Shown: one piece after another, positions 9,009 to 16,999 of the stretch
Layout: each line of letters begins with the position of its first letter
Position numbering within the stretch: position 1 is the stretch's first letter
Origin: Geomonas sp. Red32
Lineage (GTDB): Bacteria > Desulfobacterota > Desulfuromonadia > Geobacterales > Geobacteraceae
DNA length: 64,000 nt
Assembly (NCBI RefSeq): GCF_023652955.1
Contig: NZ_JAKLOY010000008.1
Span: 62,001 to 126,000, forward strand
Direction: 5' to 3'
Position numbers and translations under genes: made by a program
Notes under the pieces: model-generated
What the model saw: only the letters and a program-made list of their open reading frames with translations
What the model was told of the DNA's origin: nothing
Database searches by the model: none

Positions 9009-10067
9009 CTATTCGCTTTCGTTGGTCATTGCCGCCAGTTTTTCCAGCTGTTTTGCTGCCCGGCCCGAGTCGATGGCGTCTTCGGCCATGCGGAGCCCTT
9101 CCATGACGCCGGTGGCCTTGCCGGCTGCCACCAGGGCATAGCCCGCGTTCAACAGGACGATGTCGCGCTTGGGCCCGTTCACGCCTGCCAGGATGTCCCT
9201 GACGATACCCGCGTTCCCCTTGGCATCGCCTCCGCGCAGTTCGGCGGCGGCACAACGCTTAAGCCCGAACTCTTCGGGAGAGATCACTGTTACCTCGACC
9301 CCCTCCCGGGTCACCTCGGCCACCCGGGTCTCGCCGTTGAGGGTGATCTCGTCCATGCCGTCCAGACCGTGGACGACGAAGCCACGTTTGCAGCCGAGGT
9401 TCTTCAGCACGTGGCCGATCTTGTCGACCAGTTCGGGGCGGTAGACCCCGAGCACCTGGCAGTCGGCGCCCGCCGGGTTGGTCAGCGGGCCGAGCACGTT
9501 GAAGATGGTACGGATGCCGATCTCGCGCCGGGGGCCGATGGCGTGCTTCATGGCACCGTGGAGCGCCGGGGCGAAAAGGAACCCGATGCCGATCTCGGCG
9601 ATGCACCGCTCCACCGTTTCCGGGGTCACGTCCAGGTTCACCCCCAGGGACTCGAGGACATCCGCCGACCCGCAGGAGGAGGAGACGGCGCGGTTGCCGT
9701 GCTTGGCGACCTTGATCCCGCAGGAGGAGACCACGAAAGCTACCGTGGTGGAGATGTTGAAACTGTTGGTACCGCTGCCGCCGGTGCCGCAGGTATCGAG
9801 GATCGTTTCCTGGTCGAGGTTGATCTCGTCGCGGTCCAGGTCGAGGACCCGCTTTCCTACCCTGATGGGCATGACGCGGTCGCGCATGACGCGGGCGGCG
9901 CCGGTGATCTCGTCGACCGTCTCACCCTTCATGCGAAGGGCGGTGATGAAGGAGGCGATCTGGGCCGGGGTGGCGCCCCCGGACATGACCTGGTCCATCA
10001 CCTCGATCATTTCCGGCTCGCTCAAGTCCTGCCGCTCTACCACCCTGGCAATCGCTTTACGAATCAT
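9009..10067 (-). CDS. trpD: Anthranilate phosphoribosyltransferase
   Basis: Transfers the phosphoribosyl group of PRPP to anthranilate. The 352-residue protein has the family signatures [17 protein letters not shown] (about residues 85-100, PRPP/Mg site), [20 protein letters not shown] (about 113-132) and the anthranilate-site segment [21 protein letters not shown]. Start ATG at 10067 is chosen from AAAGGAG eight bases upstream; a longer in-frame extension is repeat-derived. The protein stops with NESE at the TAG at 9009. It is separate from trpG, unlike the trpGD fusion of enterobacteria. Confidence 0.95.
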   Translation of the reverse strand: MIRKAIARVVERQDLSEPEMIEVMDQVMSGGATPAQIASFITALRMKGETVDEITGAARVMRDRVMPIRVGKRVLDLDRDEINLDQETILDTCGTGGSGTNSFNISTTVAFVVSSCGIKVAKHGNRAVSSSCGSADVLESLGVNLDVTPETVERCIAEIGIGFLFAPALHGAMKHAIGPRREIGIRTIFNVLGPLTNPAGADCQVLGVYRPELVDKIGHVLKNLGCKRGFVVHGLDGMDEITLNGETRVAEVTREGVEVTVISPEEFGLKRCAAAELRGGDAKGNAGIVRDILAGVNGPKRDIVLLNAGYALVAAGKATGVMEGLRMAEDAIDSGRAAKQLEKLAAMTNESE

Positions 10068-10080
10068 TTCGGCTCCTTTG

Positions 10081-10282
10081 GTGCCACGGAGACACGGAGA
10101 GTTCCGGAGAAAACAAACCTCTAAAACCTTGTGCCACGGAGGCACGGAGAACTTCGGAGAGAAACAACCTGACTATCAGGGGGGTAAGTCAAAGACTTTA
10201 CCCTTAAAGATTTGGTTTCCTCAGATGTTCTCCGTGGCTCCGTGGCTAATGCCGTTGAGCCTTGCTCCGATGATCTCCGTGG
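10081..10282. repeat. CACGGAG-type dispersed repeat (trpG-trpD junction)
   Basis: A sister family to the CGGAT repeats. Left arm: GTGCCACGGAGACACGGAGA and GTGCCACGGAGGCACGGAGA. Right arm: TTCTCCGTGGCTCCGTGGCT and ATCTCCGTGGCTACTGCC, with an intervening segment containing accgaaa-like filler. The right end abuts the trpG stop codon. It forms an inverted pair like the CGGAT copies at the other trp junctions. Confidence 0.8.
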
Positions 10283-10855
10283 CTACTGCCTCGTCATCCT
10301 GAGGAAGTTCCTGAGGAGGTCCATTCCTCCTTCGGTCAGGATCGACTCGGGGTGGAACTGCACGCCCCAGATCGGAAGCGTCTTGTGCTGCATCCCCATG
10401 ATCTCCCCCTCGGCCACCCAGGCGGTGACCTCCAACTCCTTGGGGAGGCTCTCCCGCTCGACGATCAGCGAGTGGTACCTGGTGGCGTTGAAGGGATTGG
10501 GAAGCCCCTCGAAGAGCCCCTTGCCGTCATGGTGGATGGGCGACGTCTTCCCGTGCATGAGGGTCGCACTCTTGATGACCATGCCGCCGAAGGCGTACCC
10601 GATGGACTGGTGGCCGAGGCAGACACCCAGGATGGGGATCTTCCCGGCAAAGTGCCTGATCGCCTCGACCGAGATCCCCGCCTCTTCCGGAGAACAGGGG
10701 CCGGGGGAGACCACGATCCGGTCCGGGGAGAGCGCCTCGATCTCGGCGATGGTGATCTTGTCGTTGCGGTAGACCCGCACGTCCTCACCCAGCTCGCCCA
10801 GGTACTGGACGATGTTGTAGGTGAAGGAATCGTAGTTATCTATCATCAGAAGCAT
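10283..10855 (-). CDS. trpG: Anthranilate synthase, glutamine amidotransferase subunit
   Basis: Supplies ammonia from glutamine to TrpE for anthranilate formation. The 190-residue class I glutamine amidotransferase has [20 protein letters not shown] at the N-terminus, the nucleophile Cys in [15 protein letters not shown] near residue 80, and the His-Glu pair in [15 protein letters not shown] near residue 168. It may also serve para-aminobenzoate synthesis, since PabA has the same architecture and no pabA is nearby. Position between trpE and trpD favours TrpG. Confidence 0.94.
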   Translation of the reverse strand: MLLMIDNYDSFTYNIVQYLGELGEDVRVYRNDKITIAEIEALSPDRIVVSPGPCSPEEAGISVEAIRHFAGKIPILGVCLGHQSIGYAFGGMVIKSATLMHGKTSPIHHDGKGLFEGLPNPFNATRYHSLIVERESLPKELEVTAWVAEGEIMGMQHKTLPIWGVQFHPESILTEGGMDLLRNFLRMTRQ

Positions 10856-10879
10856 TGAGACACCTCAAAACTTAAAATC

Positions 10880-11135
10880 ATGGACCACGGAAAAGGACGG
10901 GAAATCTGAATCAAAGACATTGGAACGCGGATGACGCGGATTTAGCGGATTAACGCGGATCAGGCAAAAGCATTTTATTGTTCAAGCCTTACCTCTTAAC
11001 CCTAAAGCCTTAACCCAAAGCTTTATCCGTGCAAATCCGTTCCATCAGATTGATCCGTGTTCTATTGCCTTGCTTCTTTTTCTATCAAAAGTTTTATCCG
11101 CGTAGATCCGCTCAATCCGCGTCATCCGCGTTCTA
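10880..11135. repeat. CGGAT-type dispersed repeat, copy 5 (trpE-trpG junction)
   Basis: The 300-bp gap between trpE and trpG is filled by GGAACGCGGATGACGCGG on the left, TTTATCCGTGCAAATCCG and TTGATCCGTGTTCT in the middle, and CTCAATCCGCGTCATCCG on the right. No open reading frame or promoter is convincing in it. Confidence 0.85.
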
Positions 11136-11155
11136 TCGCCTTTGACTTTGTCCTC

Positions 11156-12631
11156 TCAGTCCAACCCCTTCTCTGCCATCTCGATGGCTCGTTTCACCGC
11201 CATCGCCTTGTTGACAGTCTCCGTGTACTCGGCGGCGGGGTCGGAGTCGGCGACGATACCGGCGCCGGACTGGAGGTGGACCTTGCCGTCCTTCACCACC
11301 AGGGTCCTGATGGCGATCGCCATGTCCATGTTCCCGGAGAAGGAGAAGTAGCCGACCGCGCCGCCGTACACCTCGCGGCGCATCCCTTCCAGCTCCTCGA
11401 TGATCTCCATGGCCCGCACCTTGGGCGCCCCGGAGAGGGTCCCGGCCGGGAAGGTGGCCCTCACCACGTCGAAGGAATCCTGGCCGGGGGCGAGCTCGCC
11501 CTGGACGTTGGAGACGATGTGCATGACGTGGGAGTAGCGCTCGATCACCATCAGCTCGGAGACCTTCACGCTCCCGATGTTGCAGACCCGGCCAAGATCG
11601 TTGCGGCCGAGATCGACCAGCATAACGTGCTCGGCCCGCTCCTTGGGATCGGCCAGAAGCTCCCGGGCCAGCGCCTCGTCGGCGGCCGGTGTCGCGCCGC
11701 GAGGGCGGGTACCGGCGATGGGGCGAAGCTCGACGAGATCGCCTTCCTTGCGCACCATGACTTCGGGAGATGCGCCGACCACCACGGTCTCGTCCATCCT
11801 CAGGAAGAACATGTACGGAGAGGGATTGAGCGTTCTCAAAACGCGGTAGATATCGAAGGGGTCGACGGTGAGATCGCCGGAGAAGCGCTGGGAGAGCACC
11901 ACCTGGATGATGTCGCCCTCCTTCACGTACTGCTTGCAGCGCACCACCGCGTTCTCGAAATCCTCGCGCTTCACGTTGGAAGTGAGGTTGACCTTCCCCT
12001 GGGACGGTTTCTTCTCGACAGCGGCCAGCGGTGCCTTGAGCCGCGCGATCAGCCCCTCGATCTTTTTCACCGCCTCGTCATAGGCGGCCTGGGGCGACGC
12101 CGAGCCGTCGAGGTGGGCGTTGGAGACCACCTTGATCTTCTGGCTGAGGCTGTCGAAGATCAGGATCGTGTCGGTAATGATGAAGTAGGCATCGTAGGCA
12201 TCGATCTCGCGCCGGTTCTTTTCGGGAAGCTTTTCGAAATGGCGGACGGCATCGTAGCCCAAGTACCCGACCGCCCCACCGAAAAAGCGGGGAATCCCCG
12301 GGACTTCGACCGGCGTGTAGCGGGCCATGTAGCCACGAATGTAATCGAGCGGATCCTCCACTTCGACCCGGGTCACCTCTCCCCCTTCCACGATCTCGAC
12401 CCAATTGTCCTTGCCCCGGATGACCACCGCCGGTGAGGAGCCCAGGAAGGTGTAGCGGCCCCACTTCTCTCCCCCCTCGATACTTTCGAGCAGGAAGCCG
12501 TAGCGGCCGTCATCGATCTTCTTGAAGGCGCCAACGGGGGTGTCCAGGTCGGCCAGGATTTCCCGGTAGACCGGAATCAGGTTGCCTTGGGCGGAAAGGG
12601 ATTGAAACGAGGCGAAATCGGGATGATACAT
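11156..12631 (-). CDS. trpE: Anthranilate synthase component I
   Basis: Converts chorismate plus ammonia to anthranilate with TrpG. The 491-residue protein has the N-terminal allosteric-site region (GAFLLESIEGGEKWGRYTF-like LLESIEGGEKWGRY near residue 50) and the C-terminal chorismate-binding domain with IQVVLSQRF near 240, RPIAGTRPRGATP near 320, HVMLVDLGRNDLGRV near 350 and GTLSGAPKVRAMEII near 415. The start is supported by AAAGGAG just upstream. As the first trp gene it would carry the operon's control. The roughly 100-base leader contains no short ORF with tandem Trp codons, so a classical Trp leader-peptide attenuator is not evident. Confidence 0.95.
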   Translation of the reverse strand: MYHPDFASFQSLSAQGNLIPVYREILADLDTPVGAFKKIDDGRYGFLLESIEGGEKWGRYTFLGSSPAVVIRGKDNWVEIVEGGEVTRVEVEDPLDYIRGYMARYTPVEVPGIPRFFGGAVGYLGYDAVRHFEKLPEKNRREIDAYDAYFIITDTILIFDSLSQKIKVVSNAHLDGSASPQAAYDEAVKKIEGLIARLKAPLAAVEKKPSQGKVNLTSNVKREDFENAVVRCKQYVKEGDIIQVVLSQRFSGDLTVDPFDIYRVLRTLNPSPYMFFLRMDETVVVGASPEVMVRKEGDLVELRPIAGTRPRGATPAADEALARELLADPKERAEHVMLVDLGRNDLGRVCNIGSVKVSELMVIERYSHVMHIVSNVQGELAPGQDSFDVVRATFPAGTLSGAPKVRAMEIIEELEGMRREVYGGAVGYFSFSGNMDMAIAIRTLVVKDGKVHLQSGAGIVADSDPAAEYTETVNKAMAVKRAIEMAEKGLD

Positions 12632-12707
12632 AGGGCTCCTTTTGTAGTTGCCCGGGCTGGGCCTTGGAGGGAAGCTAGCCCTTGATGCTTATGGGTTTAG
12701 CTTACAT

Positions 12708-12736
12708 TTATTAACATAGTGGGAATCAAGAGTCAA
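12708..12736 (-). promoter_or_regulatory. Putative promoter for trpE
   Basis: On the minus strand, TTGACT (12731-12736) is followed after 17 bp by TAATAA (12708-12713). The -35 is strong and the -10 weak. It lies about 80 bases before the trpE start codon. Confidence 0.45.
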
Positions 12737-12865
12737 GGAAAGTAGCGGAGTTACCAGATCACAAGGGGATCGGGAGCGGCGTTTTGGATGATCAAATAGT
12801 GGGATAGGGAAATGAAAAGTCGCGGTTGCCGAAGCTGCCGCCGTTAGTTACAATCTCCACGACCA

Positions 12866-13918
12866 ATGAGTAAGCTTTCCAATCTCATAGAGCACATCCG
12901 CCGCATCGCACTCGCCGTCGTCGACCTCATCGTCAGGTTCAAGCGGTCCACGGAAAAGCTGTTCCTGCCCCACGAGGGAAGGGTCAAGCCGGAGGGAGAC
13001 ATCGCCCTCGACGCGCTGACGGCAAGGTTCCCGCGTTACCTGCGGGCCGCTCCCGGGCACGTGGTTTGCGGCAGAGGGTGGTATCCCCTGGTGTGGGACC
13101 TCTGCACCGCGATCGAGGCGCTCGAGCACCTCGCCATGCCGAAGGTGGGGACCGTCCAGGCCGAAGAGCGGCTGGGGGGGCTCTTCATCAAGATCGACTC
13201 CCCTTCCCTCTTGGTCCGCGAACTCGCCCGCGACATCGAGCACAAGGCCGCCGCCACCTGCGAGGAGTGCGGTGCGGCTGGCTCGCTCAGGCTCGGGCAC
13301 GGCTTCGCCAAGACCCTCTGTCCCGATCACGCCAAGATCCGCAAGCGCCCCTACCACAAGATGGGAGAACTGGAGCCGGGGCAAAAGACCAGGCTCCTCT
13401 TTCTCGACGCCGAGTTCACCGACCTCGAGTACCCGCAACTGATCAGTATCGCGCTGGTGGCGGACAGCGGCGAGAGCTTCTACTGCGAGCTCGCCAACGG
13501 CTGGAGCCCGGTGGGATGTTCCGGGTTCGTGCTCCAGAACGTCCTCCCCCTTTTGACCGGGGGAGAGTTCATGCAGGAGAGAAGCTACGCCGGTCCCCGG
13601 CTATCCCAGTGGGTGACCGATTTCGGCTGTCCCGTCCGGGTCGTGAGCGACGCACCCCGCTACGACTGGGTGCTCATGCTGGACCTCCTCTTGGAGGCGG
13701 TTCCGGTCAACCTCTGCCCGGCTCCCATCACCTTTTACTCCGACAGTTTCCCCGAGCTGGTGCCGCTATTACAGGAGGCGCGGGCGAAATCGCTCCAGTC
13801 GTCCGAGGGATCCCAGCATCACGCGCTCTTCGACGCGCAGGCGCTGCGCGAGGCGTGGGAGGTGATGCGGCTGAACGTCCACCCCGCCATCCTCGACCAG
13901 TATCTCAGACAGTATTAG
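12866..13918 (+). CDS. Uncharacterised protein: Zn-finger-like domain plus DEDDh exonuclease-like domain
   Basis: A 350-residue protein without a named homologue that I recognise. Residues about 50-160 hold a CGRGW segment and a four-ligand cluster C132, C135, C152, H155 (CEEC...LCPDH), resembling a small zinc-finger-bearing domain seen in uncharacterised bacterial and phage proteins. Residues about 175-345 look like the Rv2179c-type 3'-5' exoribonuclease fold: D181 and E183 in LFLDAEFT (motif I), D262 in SDAPRYDW (motif II), and H318 with D323 in HHALFDAQALREAW (motif III, H-x4-D). All four acidic residues and the His are present, so catalysis is plausible. It is divergent from trpE and its ribosome-binding site is weak. 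Substrate (RNA or DNA) is unknown. Confidence 0.65.
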   Translation: MSKLSNLIEHIRRIALAVVDLIVRFKRSTEKLFLPHEGRVKPEGDIALDALTARFPRYLRAAPGHVVCGRGWYPLVWDLCTAIEALEHLAMPKVGTVQAEERLGGLFIKIDSPSLLVRELARDIEHKAAATCEECGAAGSLRLGHGFAKTLCPDHAKIRKRPYHKMGELEPGQKTRLLFLDAEFTDLEYPQLISIALVADSGESFYCELANGWSPVGCSGFVLQNVLPLLTGGEFMQERSYAGPRLSQWVTDFGCPVRVVSDAPRYDWVLMLDLLLEAVPVNLCPAPITFYSDSFPELVPLLQEARAKSLQSSEGSQHHALFDAQALREAWEVMRLNVHPAILDQYLRQY

Positions 13919-13928
13919 ATCAAAGGCG

Positions 13929-14242
13929 ATGGAACGCGGATGACGCGGATTGAGCGGATTTCCGCGGATAAACCTTTTTAAGGTTAAACCTAAACCTTAG
14001 AGACGATAGAACACGAATCAAATCCGAGTACCGATGAAGGTTTTAGGGCTAAAGCTTTTACAAAAAAAGAGTTTTAGATTGATCCGCGTGAATCCGCCAA
14101 ATCCGCGTCATCCACGTTCAAAGCCTTTGACGTACCGCCTTACCCCTTAAGACTTTGTCCTGATCCGCCTTTATCCGTCAAAATCCGTGTCATCCGTGTT
14201 CCATTGCAGTTGTCCCTGTCTTATCCGCGTCATCCGCGTTCC
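13929..14242. repeat. CGGAT-type dispersed repeat, copy 6
   Basis: The 431-bp space between the exonuclease-like gene and htpG consists largely of this family. It has GGAACGCGGATGACGCGG on the left, two right-oriented blocks (ATCCGCGTCATCCACGTT; AATCCGTGTCATCCGTGTT) and a final ATCCGCGTCATCCGCGTT. It is the longest array in the window and looks like two or more insertions. The htpG promoter must lie in or after it, but I cannot pick one with confidence. Confidence 0.85.
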
Positions 14243-14349
14243 CAGCCTCAAATGTCTGTCTTTTTTTCTCTCCCCCCTTGAAATCGGCCGCCATCGTTAT
14301 TACCTTCCCGCCAGACCAATCCACCATGACCAAAGGAGATTACCAACCA

Positions 14350-16284
14350 ATGGGCAAAACCGTCAAAAAGTTCGAGACCGAGGTACAGCAGCTGCTGGAC
14401 CTGGTGATCCACTCCCTCTACTCCAACAAGGAGATTTTCCTGAGGGAGCTGATTTCCAACGCCTCTGACGCCATAGACAAGATCAGGTTCGAATCCCACT
14501 CCAACATGGAGCTTCTGGAAGGCAACGCCGACTGGAAGATCAAGCTCCACGCTGACAAGGAGGCTGGCACCCTCACCATCGTCGACAACGGTATCGGCAT
14601 GTCCATGGACGAGGTGGCCGACAACATCGGCACCATCGCCAAGTCGGGGACCCGCAACTTCGTGGCCGCGCTCAAGGAGCAGAACGCGACCGACAACCCG
14701 GAGCTGATCGGCCAGTTCGGGGTCGGTTTCTATGCCTCCTTCATGGTCGCCGACAAGGTCACCTTGAAGACCAGGAAGGCCGGGGGCAAGGAGTACGGCT
14801 GCTGCTGGGAATCCACCGGCGACGGCAGCTACACCATCGAGGAGTGCGAGAAGGAGTTCCGCGGCACCGAGATCACCCTGCACTTAAAAGACGACATGAA
14901 GGAGTTCCTCGAGGAGTGGAAGATCCGCTCCATCGTCAAGAAGTACTCCGACTACGTCCAGTACCCGGTCGTGATGGACGTCACCCGCAGCGAGCCGGTG
15001 AAGGACCAGGACGGCAAGGTGATCGAGGGGGGCGGCACCATCGAGAACACCGCCGAGGAGACCCTGAACTCGATGAAGGCCATCTGGGCCCGGCCGAAGA
15101 GCGAGATCACCGAGGAGGAGTACGAGGAGTTCTACAAGCACATCTCCCACGATTACGACAAGCCGCTCTCCACCATCCACTACTCCGCCGAAGGGGTGAG
15201 CGAGTTCAAGTCCATCGTCTACATCCCGTCCCACAAACCGTTCGACCTCTTCTTGCGCGACCACAAAAAGGGCGTCCACCTCTACGTGAAGCGGGTCTAC
15301 ATCACCGACAACTGCGAGGCGCTGCTCCCCGACTACCTCCGCTTCGTCAAAGGGGTCGTCGACTCCAGCGACCTTCCCTTGAACGTCTCCCGCGAAATCC
15401 TCCAGGAGGACGTCCAGATCAAGCGGATCCAGAAGAACTTGGTCGGCAAGATCCTCTCCACCCTCGCCGAGATGAAGGAGAAGAACCCGGACGACTACCT
15501 CACGTTCTGGGCGGAGTTCGGCCCGGTCATCAAGGAAGGGATCCACTTCGACTACGCCAACAAGGAGAAGCTGCAGGACCTGATCATCTTCGAAAGCTCC
15601 AAGACCGATAAAGGGAAGTTCGTCTCGTTCAAGGAGTACGTGGAGAGGATGCCGGAGTCTCAGAAAGAGATCTACTACATCACCGGCGTGAACCGTGAAT
15701 CGGTGGAGAACTCTCCCTACATGGAAGTCTTCAAGAAGAAGGATTACGAGGTCCTCTACCTGACCGACCCGGTCGACGAGTGGGTGGTCCAGGCGCTCCA
15801 CGAGTACAAGGAGAAGCACTTAAAGGCGATCGACCGCGGCGACCTCGAGCTCGAGAGCGAGGAGGAGAAGAAGGAGAAGGAGGCCCAGAAAGAGGAGGCC
15901 CAGAAGGAGTACGGCACCCTCCTCTCCTTCATCCAGGAAACCCTCAAGGAGAAGGTGAAGGAGGTCCGGCTCTCCTCGCGCCTGACCGAGAGCGCCTGCT
16001 GCCTGGTGGCCGACGAGATGGGCCTGAACGCCAACATGGAGAAGATCCTCAAGGCGATGAACCAGGAGGTCCCGGAAGGGAAGAGGATCCTGGAATTAAA
16101 CCCGGATCACCCGATCATGCAGGTGATGACCTCCATGTACGAGAAGGACAAAGGAAACGCCAAGCTCGGCGACTACTGCGAGCTCCTCTTCGACCAGGCG
16201 CTCCTCACCGAGGGGAGCCCGATCAAGGACCCGCTCCGCTTCACCAAGCTGGTGAGCGAACTGATGGTGACCGGCGGGAAGTAA
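14350..16284 (+). CDS. htpG: Molecular chaperone HtpG (bacterial Hsp90)
   Basis: ATP-dependent dimeric chaperone of the cytoplasm. The 644-residue length is normal. The N-terminal GHKL ATPase is marked by [19 protein letters not shown] (near residue 25), [11 protein letters not shown] (near 80), GTIAKSGT and [13 protein letters not shown] (near 125). The middle domain holds [11 protein letters not shown] (near 345), and a C-terminal dimerisation region follows. The ATG at 14350 is chosen because AAAGGAG lies 11 bases before it and the family N-terminus ([15 protein letters not shown]) starts there, not at the two ATGs further upstream. A terminator follows at once, so it is monocistronic. Confidence 0.96.
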   Translation: MGKTVKKFETEVQQLLDLVIHSLYSNKEIFLRELISNASDAIDKIRFESHSNMELLEGNADWKIKLHADKEAGTLTIVDNGIGMSMDEVADNIGTIAKSGTRNFVAALKEQNATDNPELIGQFGVGFYASFMVADKVTLKTRKAGGKEYGCCWESTGDGSYTIEECEKEFRGTEITLHLKDDMKEFLEEWKIRSIVKKYSDYVQYPVVMDVTRSEPVKDQDGKVIEGGGTIENTAEETLNSMKAIWARPKSEITEEEYEEFYKHISHDYDKPLSTIHYSAEGVSEFKSIVYIPSHKPFDLFLRDHKKGVHLYVKRVYITDNCEALLPDYLRFVKGVVDSSDLPLNVSREILQEDVQIKRIQKNLVGKILSTLAEMKEKNPDDYLTFWAEFGPVIKEGIHFDYANKEKLQDLIIFESSKTDKGKFVSFKEYVERMPESQKEIYYITGVNRESVENSPYMEVFKKKDYEVLYLTDPVDEWVVQALHEYKEKHLKAIDRGDLELESEEEKKEKEAQKEEAQKEYGTLLSFIQETLKEKVKEVRLSSRLTESACCLVADEMGLNANMEKILKAMNQEVPEGKRILELNPDHPIMQVMTSMYEKDKGNAKLGDYCELLFDQALLTEGSPIKDPLRFTKLVSELMVTGGK

Positions 16285-16316
16285 CTTTAGAGCGAAGAGA
16301 GACCGCAGTTTTTCAT

Positions 16317-16353
16317 AAAAAGGGGCGCAGCCGACCGGCTGCGCCCCTTTCTC
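16317..16353 (+). terminator. Intrinsic terminator of htpG
   Basis: AAAAGGGGCGCAGCC pairs perfectly with GGCTGCGCCCCTTT around a GACC loop and is followed by TCT-rich sequence, 35 bases after the htpG stop. Confidence 0.85.
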
Positions 16354-16360
16354 TTGCTCC

Positions 16361-16389
16361 TTGCCAATCGTAACCGGAAGGGTTACAGT
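16361..16389 (+). promoter_or_regulatory. higBA promoter with overlapping palindromic operator
   Basis: TTGCCA (16361-16366) and TACAGT (16384-16389) are spaced by 17 bp. A perfect 6-bp inverted repeat GTAACC-GGAAG-GGTTAC (16370-16386) covers the spacer and the -10, the position expected for a HigA autorepression site. Transcription starting about 7 bases after the -10 would begin at or next to the higB ATG at 16395. Confidence 0.6.
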
Positions 16390-16394
16390 TCTCC

Positions 16395-16673
16395 ATGATC
16401 CTGTCATTCCGGCACAAGGGGCTTCAGAAGTATTTCGAGTCAGGCTCAAAGGCTGGGATTCAGGCCCACCACGCCGCCCGACTCAGGCTGGTCCTCGCCC
16501 GGCTACATGCTGCCCACGAACCTAAAGACATGGACCTACCGGGACTACGACTCCACGAGCTGAAAGGTCGATTAGAGGGACTCAACTCGGTAATGATCAG
16601 CGGAAACTGGAGAGTCATCTTCCGCTTCGAAGGGCAGGACGCTGTAGACGTCGACTATCTGGACTACCATTAA
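16395..16673 (+). CDS. higB: HigB-type toxin of a type II toxin-antitoxin system
   Basis: A 92-residue RelE/ParE-superfamily protein of the HigB (plasmid-maintenance killer) family, ribosome-dependent mRNA endonucleases. The N-terminus MILSFRHKGLQKYFE, the central LPGLRLHELKG and the C-terminal GNWRVIFRFEG...VDVDYLDYH are the family pattern, with the basic and aromatic residues expected at the active surface retained. Toxin precedes antitoxin, the usual hig order, 12 bp apart. No Shine-Dalgarno sequence precedes the ATG and the predicted transcription start coincides with it, so the mRNA may be leaderless. The gene is complete. Confidence 0.9.
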   Translation: MILSFRHKGLQKYFESGSKAGIQAHHAARLRLVLARLHAAHEPKDMDLPGLRLHELKGRLEGLNSVMISGNWRVIFRFEGQDAVDVDYLDYH

Positions 16674-16685
16674 AGGAAACGTGAC

Positions 16686-16979
16686 ATGATGCACAATCCT
16701 CCTCATCCTGGAGAAGTTATTCGCGCTCTCTGTATCGAACCGTTGGGGCTCTCAATAACCGAGGCAGCCAAGGCTTTGGGAGTCAGCAGGAAGGCACTGT
16801 CATCGCTATTGAATGCAAGGAGCGGAGTAACGCCTGAAATGGCAATGCGGCTTGCCATAGCCTTTGACACCACACCGGAAAGCTGGTTGGTTCAGCAGAT
16901 GCAATACGACCTTTGGAGACTATCACAGAAAGCTTCCCTCGGGAGCGTCCAGAGACTCACCCCCAAGGATGTGCGATAG
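16686..16979 (+). CDS. higA: HigA-type antitoxin (XRE-family HTH)
   Basis: Antitoxin and autorepressor partner of HigB. The 97-residue protein begins [20 protein letters not shown], the HigA/VapI signature, with a helix-turn-helix at about residues 22-55 ([20 protein letters not shown]) and [11 protein letters not shown] toward the C-terminus. Two consecutive Met codons open the frame and either could be used; GGAAACG lies upstream. It is expected to bind the inverted repeat at 16370-16386. Confidence 0.9.
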   Translation: MMHNPPHPGEVIRALCIEPLGLSITEAAKALGVSRKALSSLLNARSGVTPEMAMRLAIAFDTTPESWLVQQMQYDLWRLSQKASLGSVQRLTPKDVR

Positions 16980-16999
16980 GCCGTAGACCCCATGCGCCC

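Noticed and set aside
6377-11135. CRISPR or direct-repeat array in the trp gaps
   Set aside because: The CGGAT units are degenerate, paired as inverted foldbacks and lack regular spacers.
12632-12740. Trp leader-peptide attenuator upstream of trpE
   Set aside because: No short frame with tandem Trp codons and no terminator hairpin in the roughly 100-base leader; the only mini-frame (MLINVS) has none.
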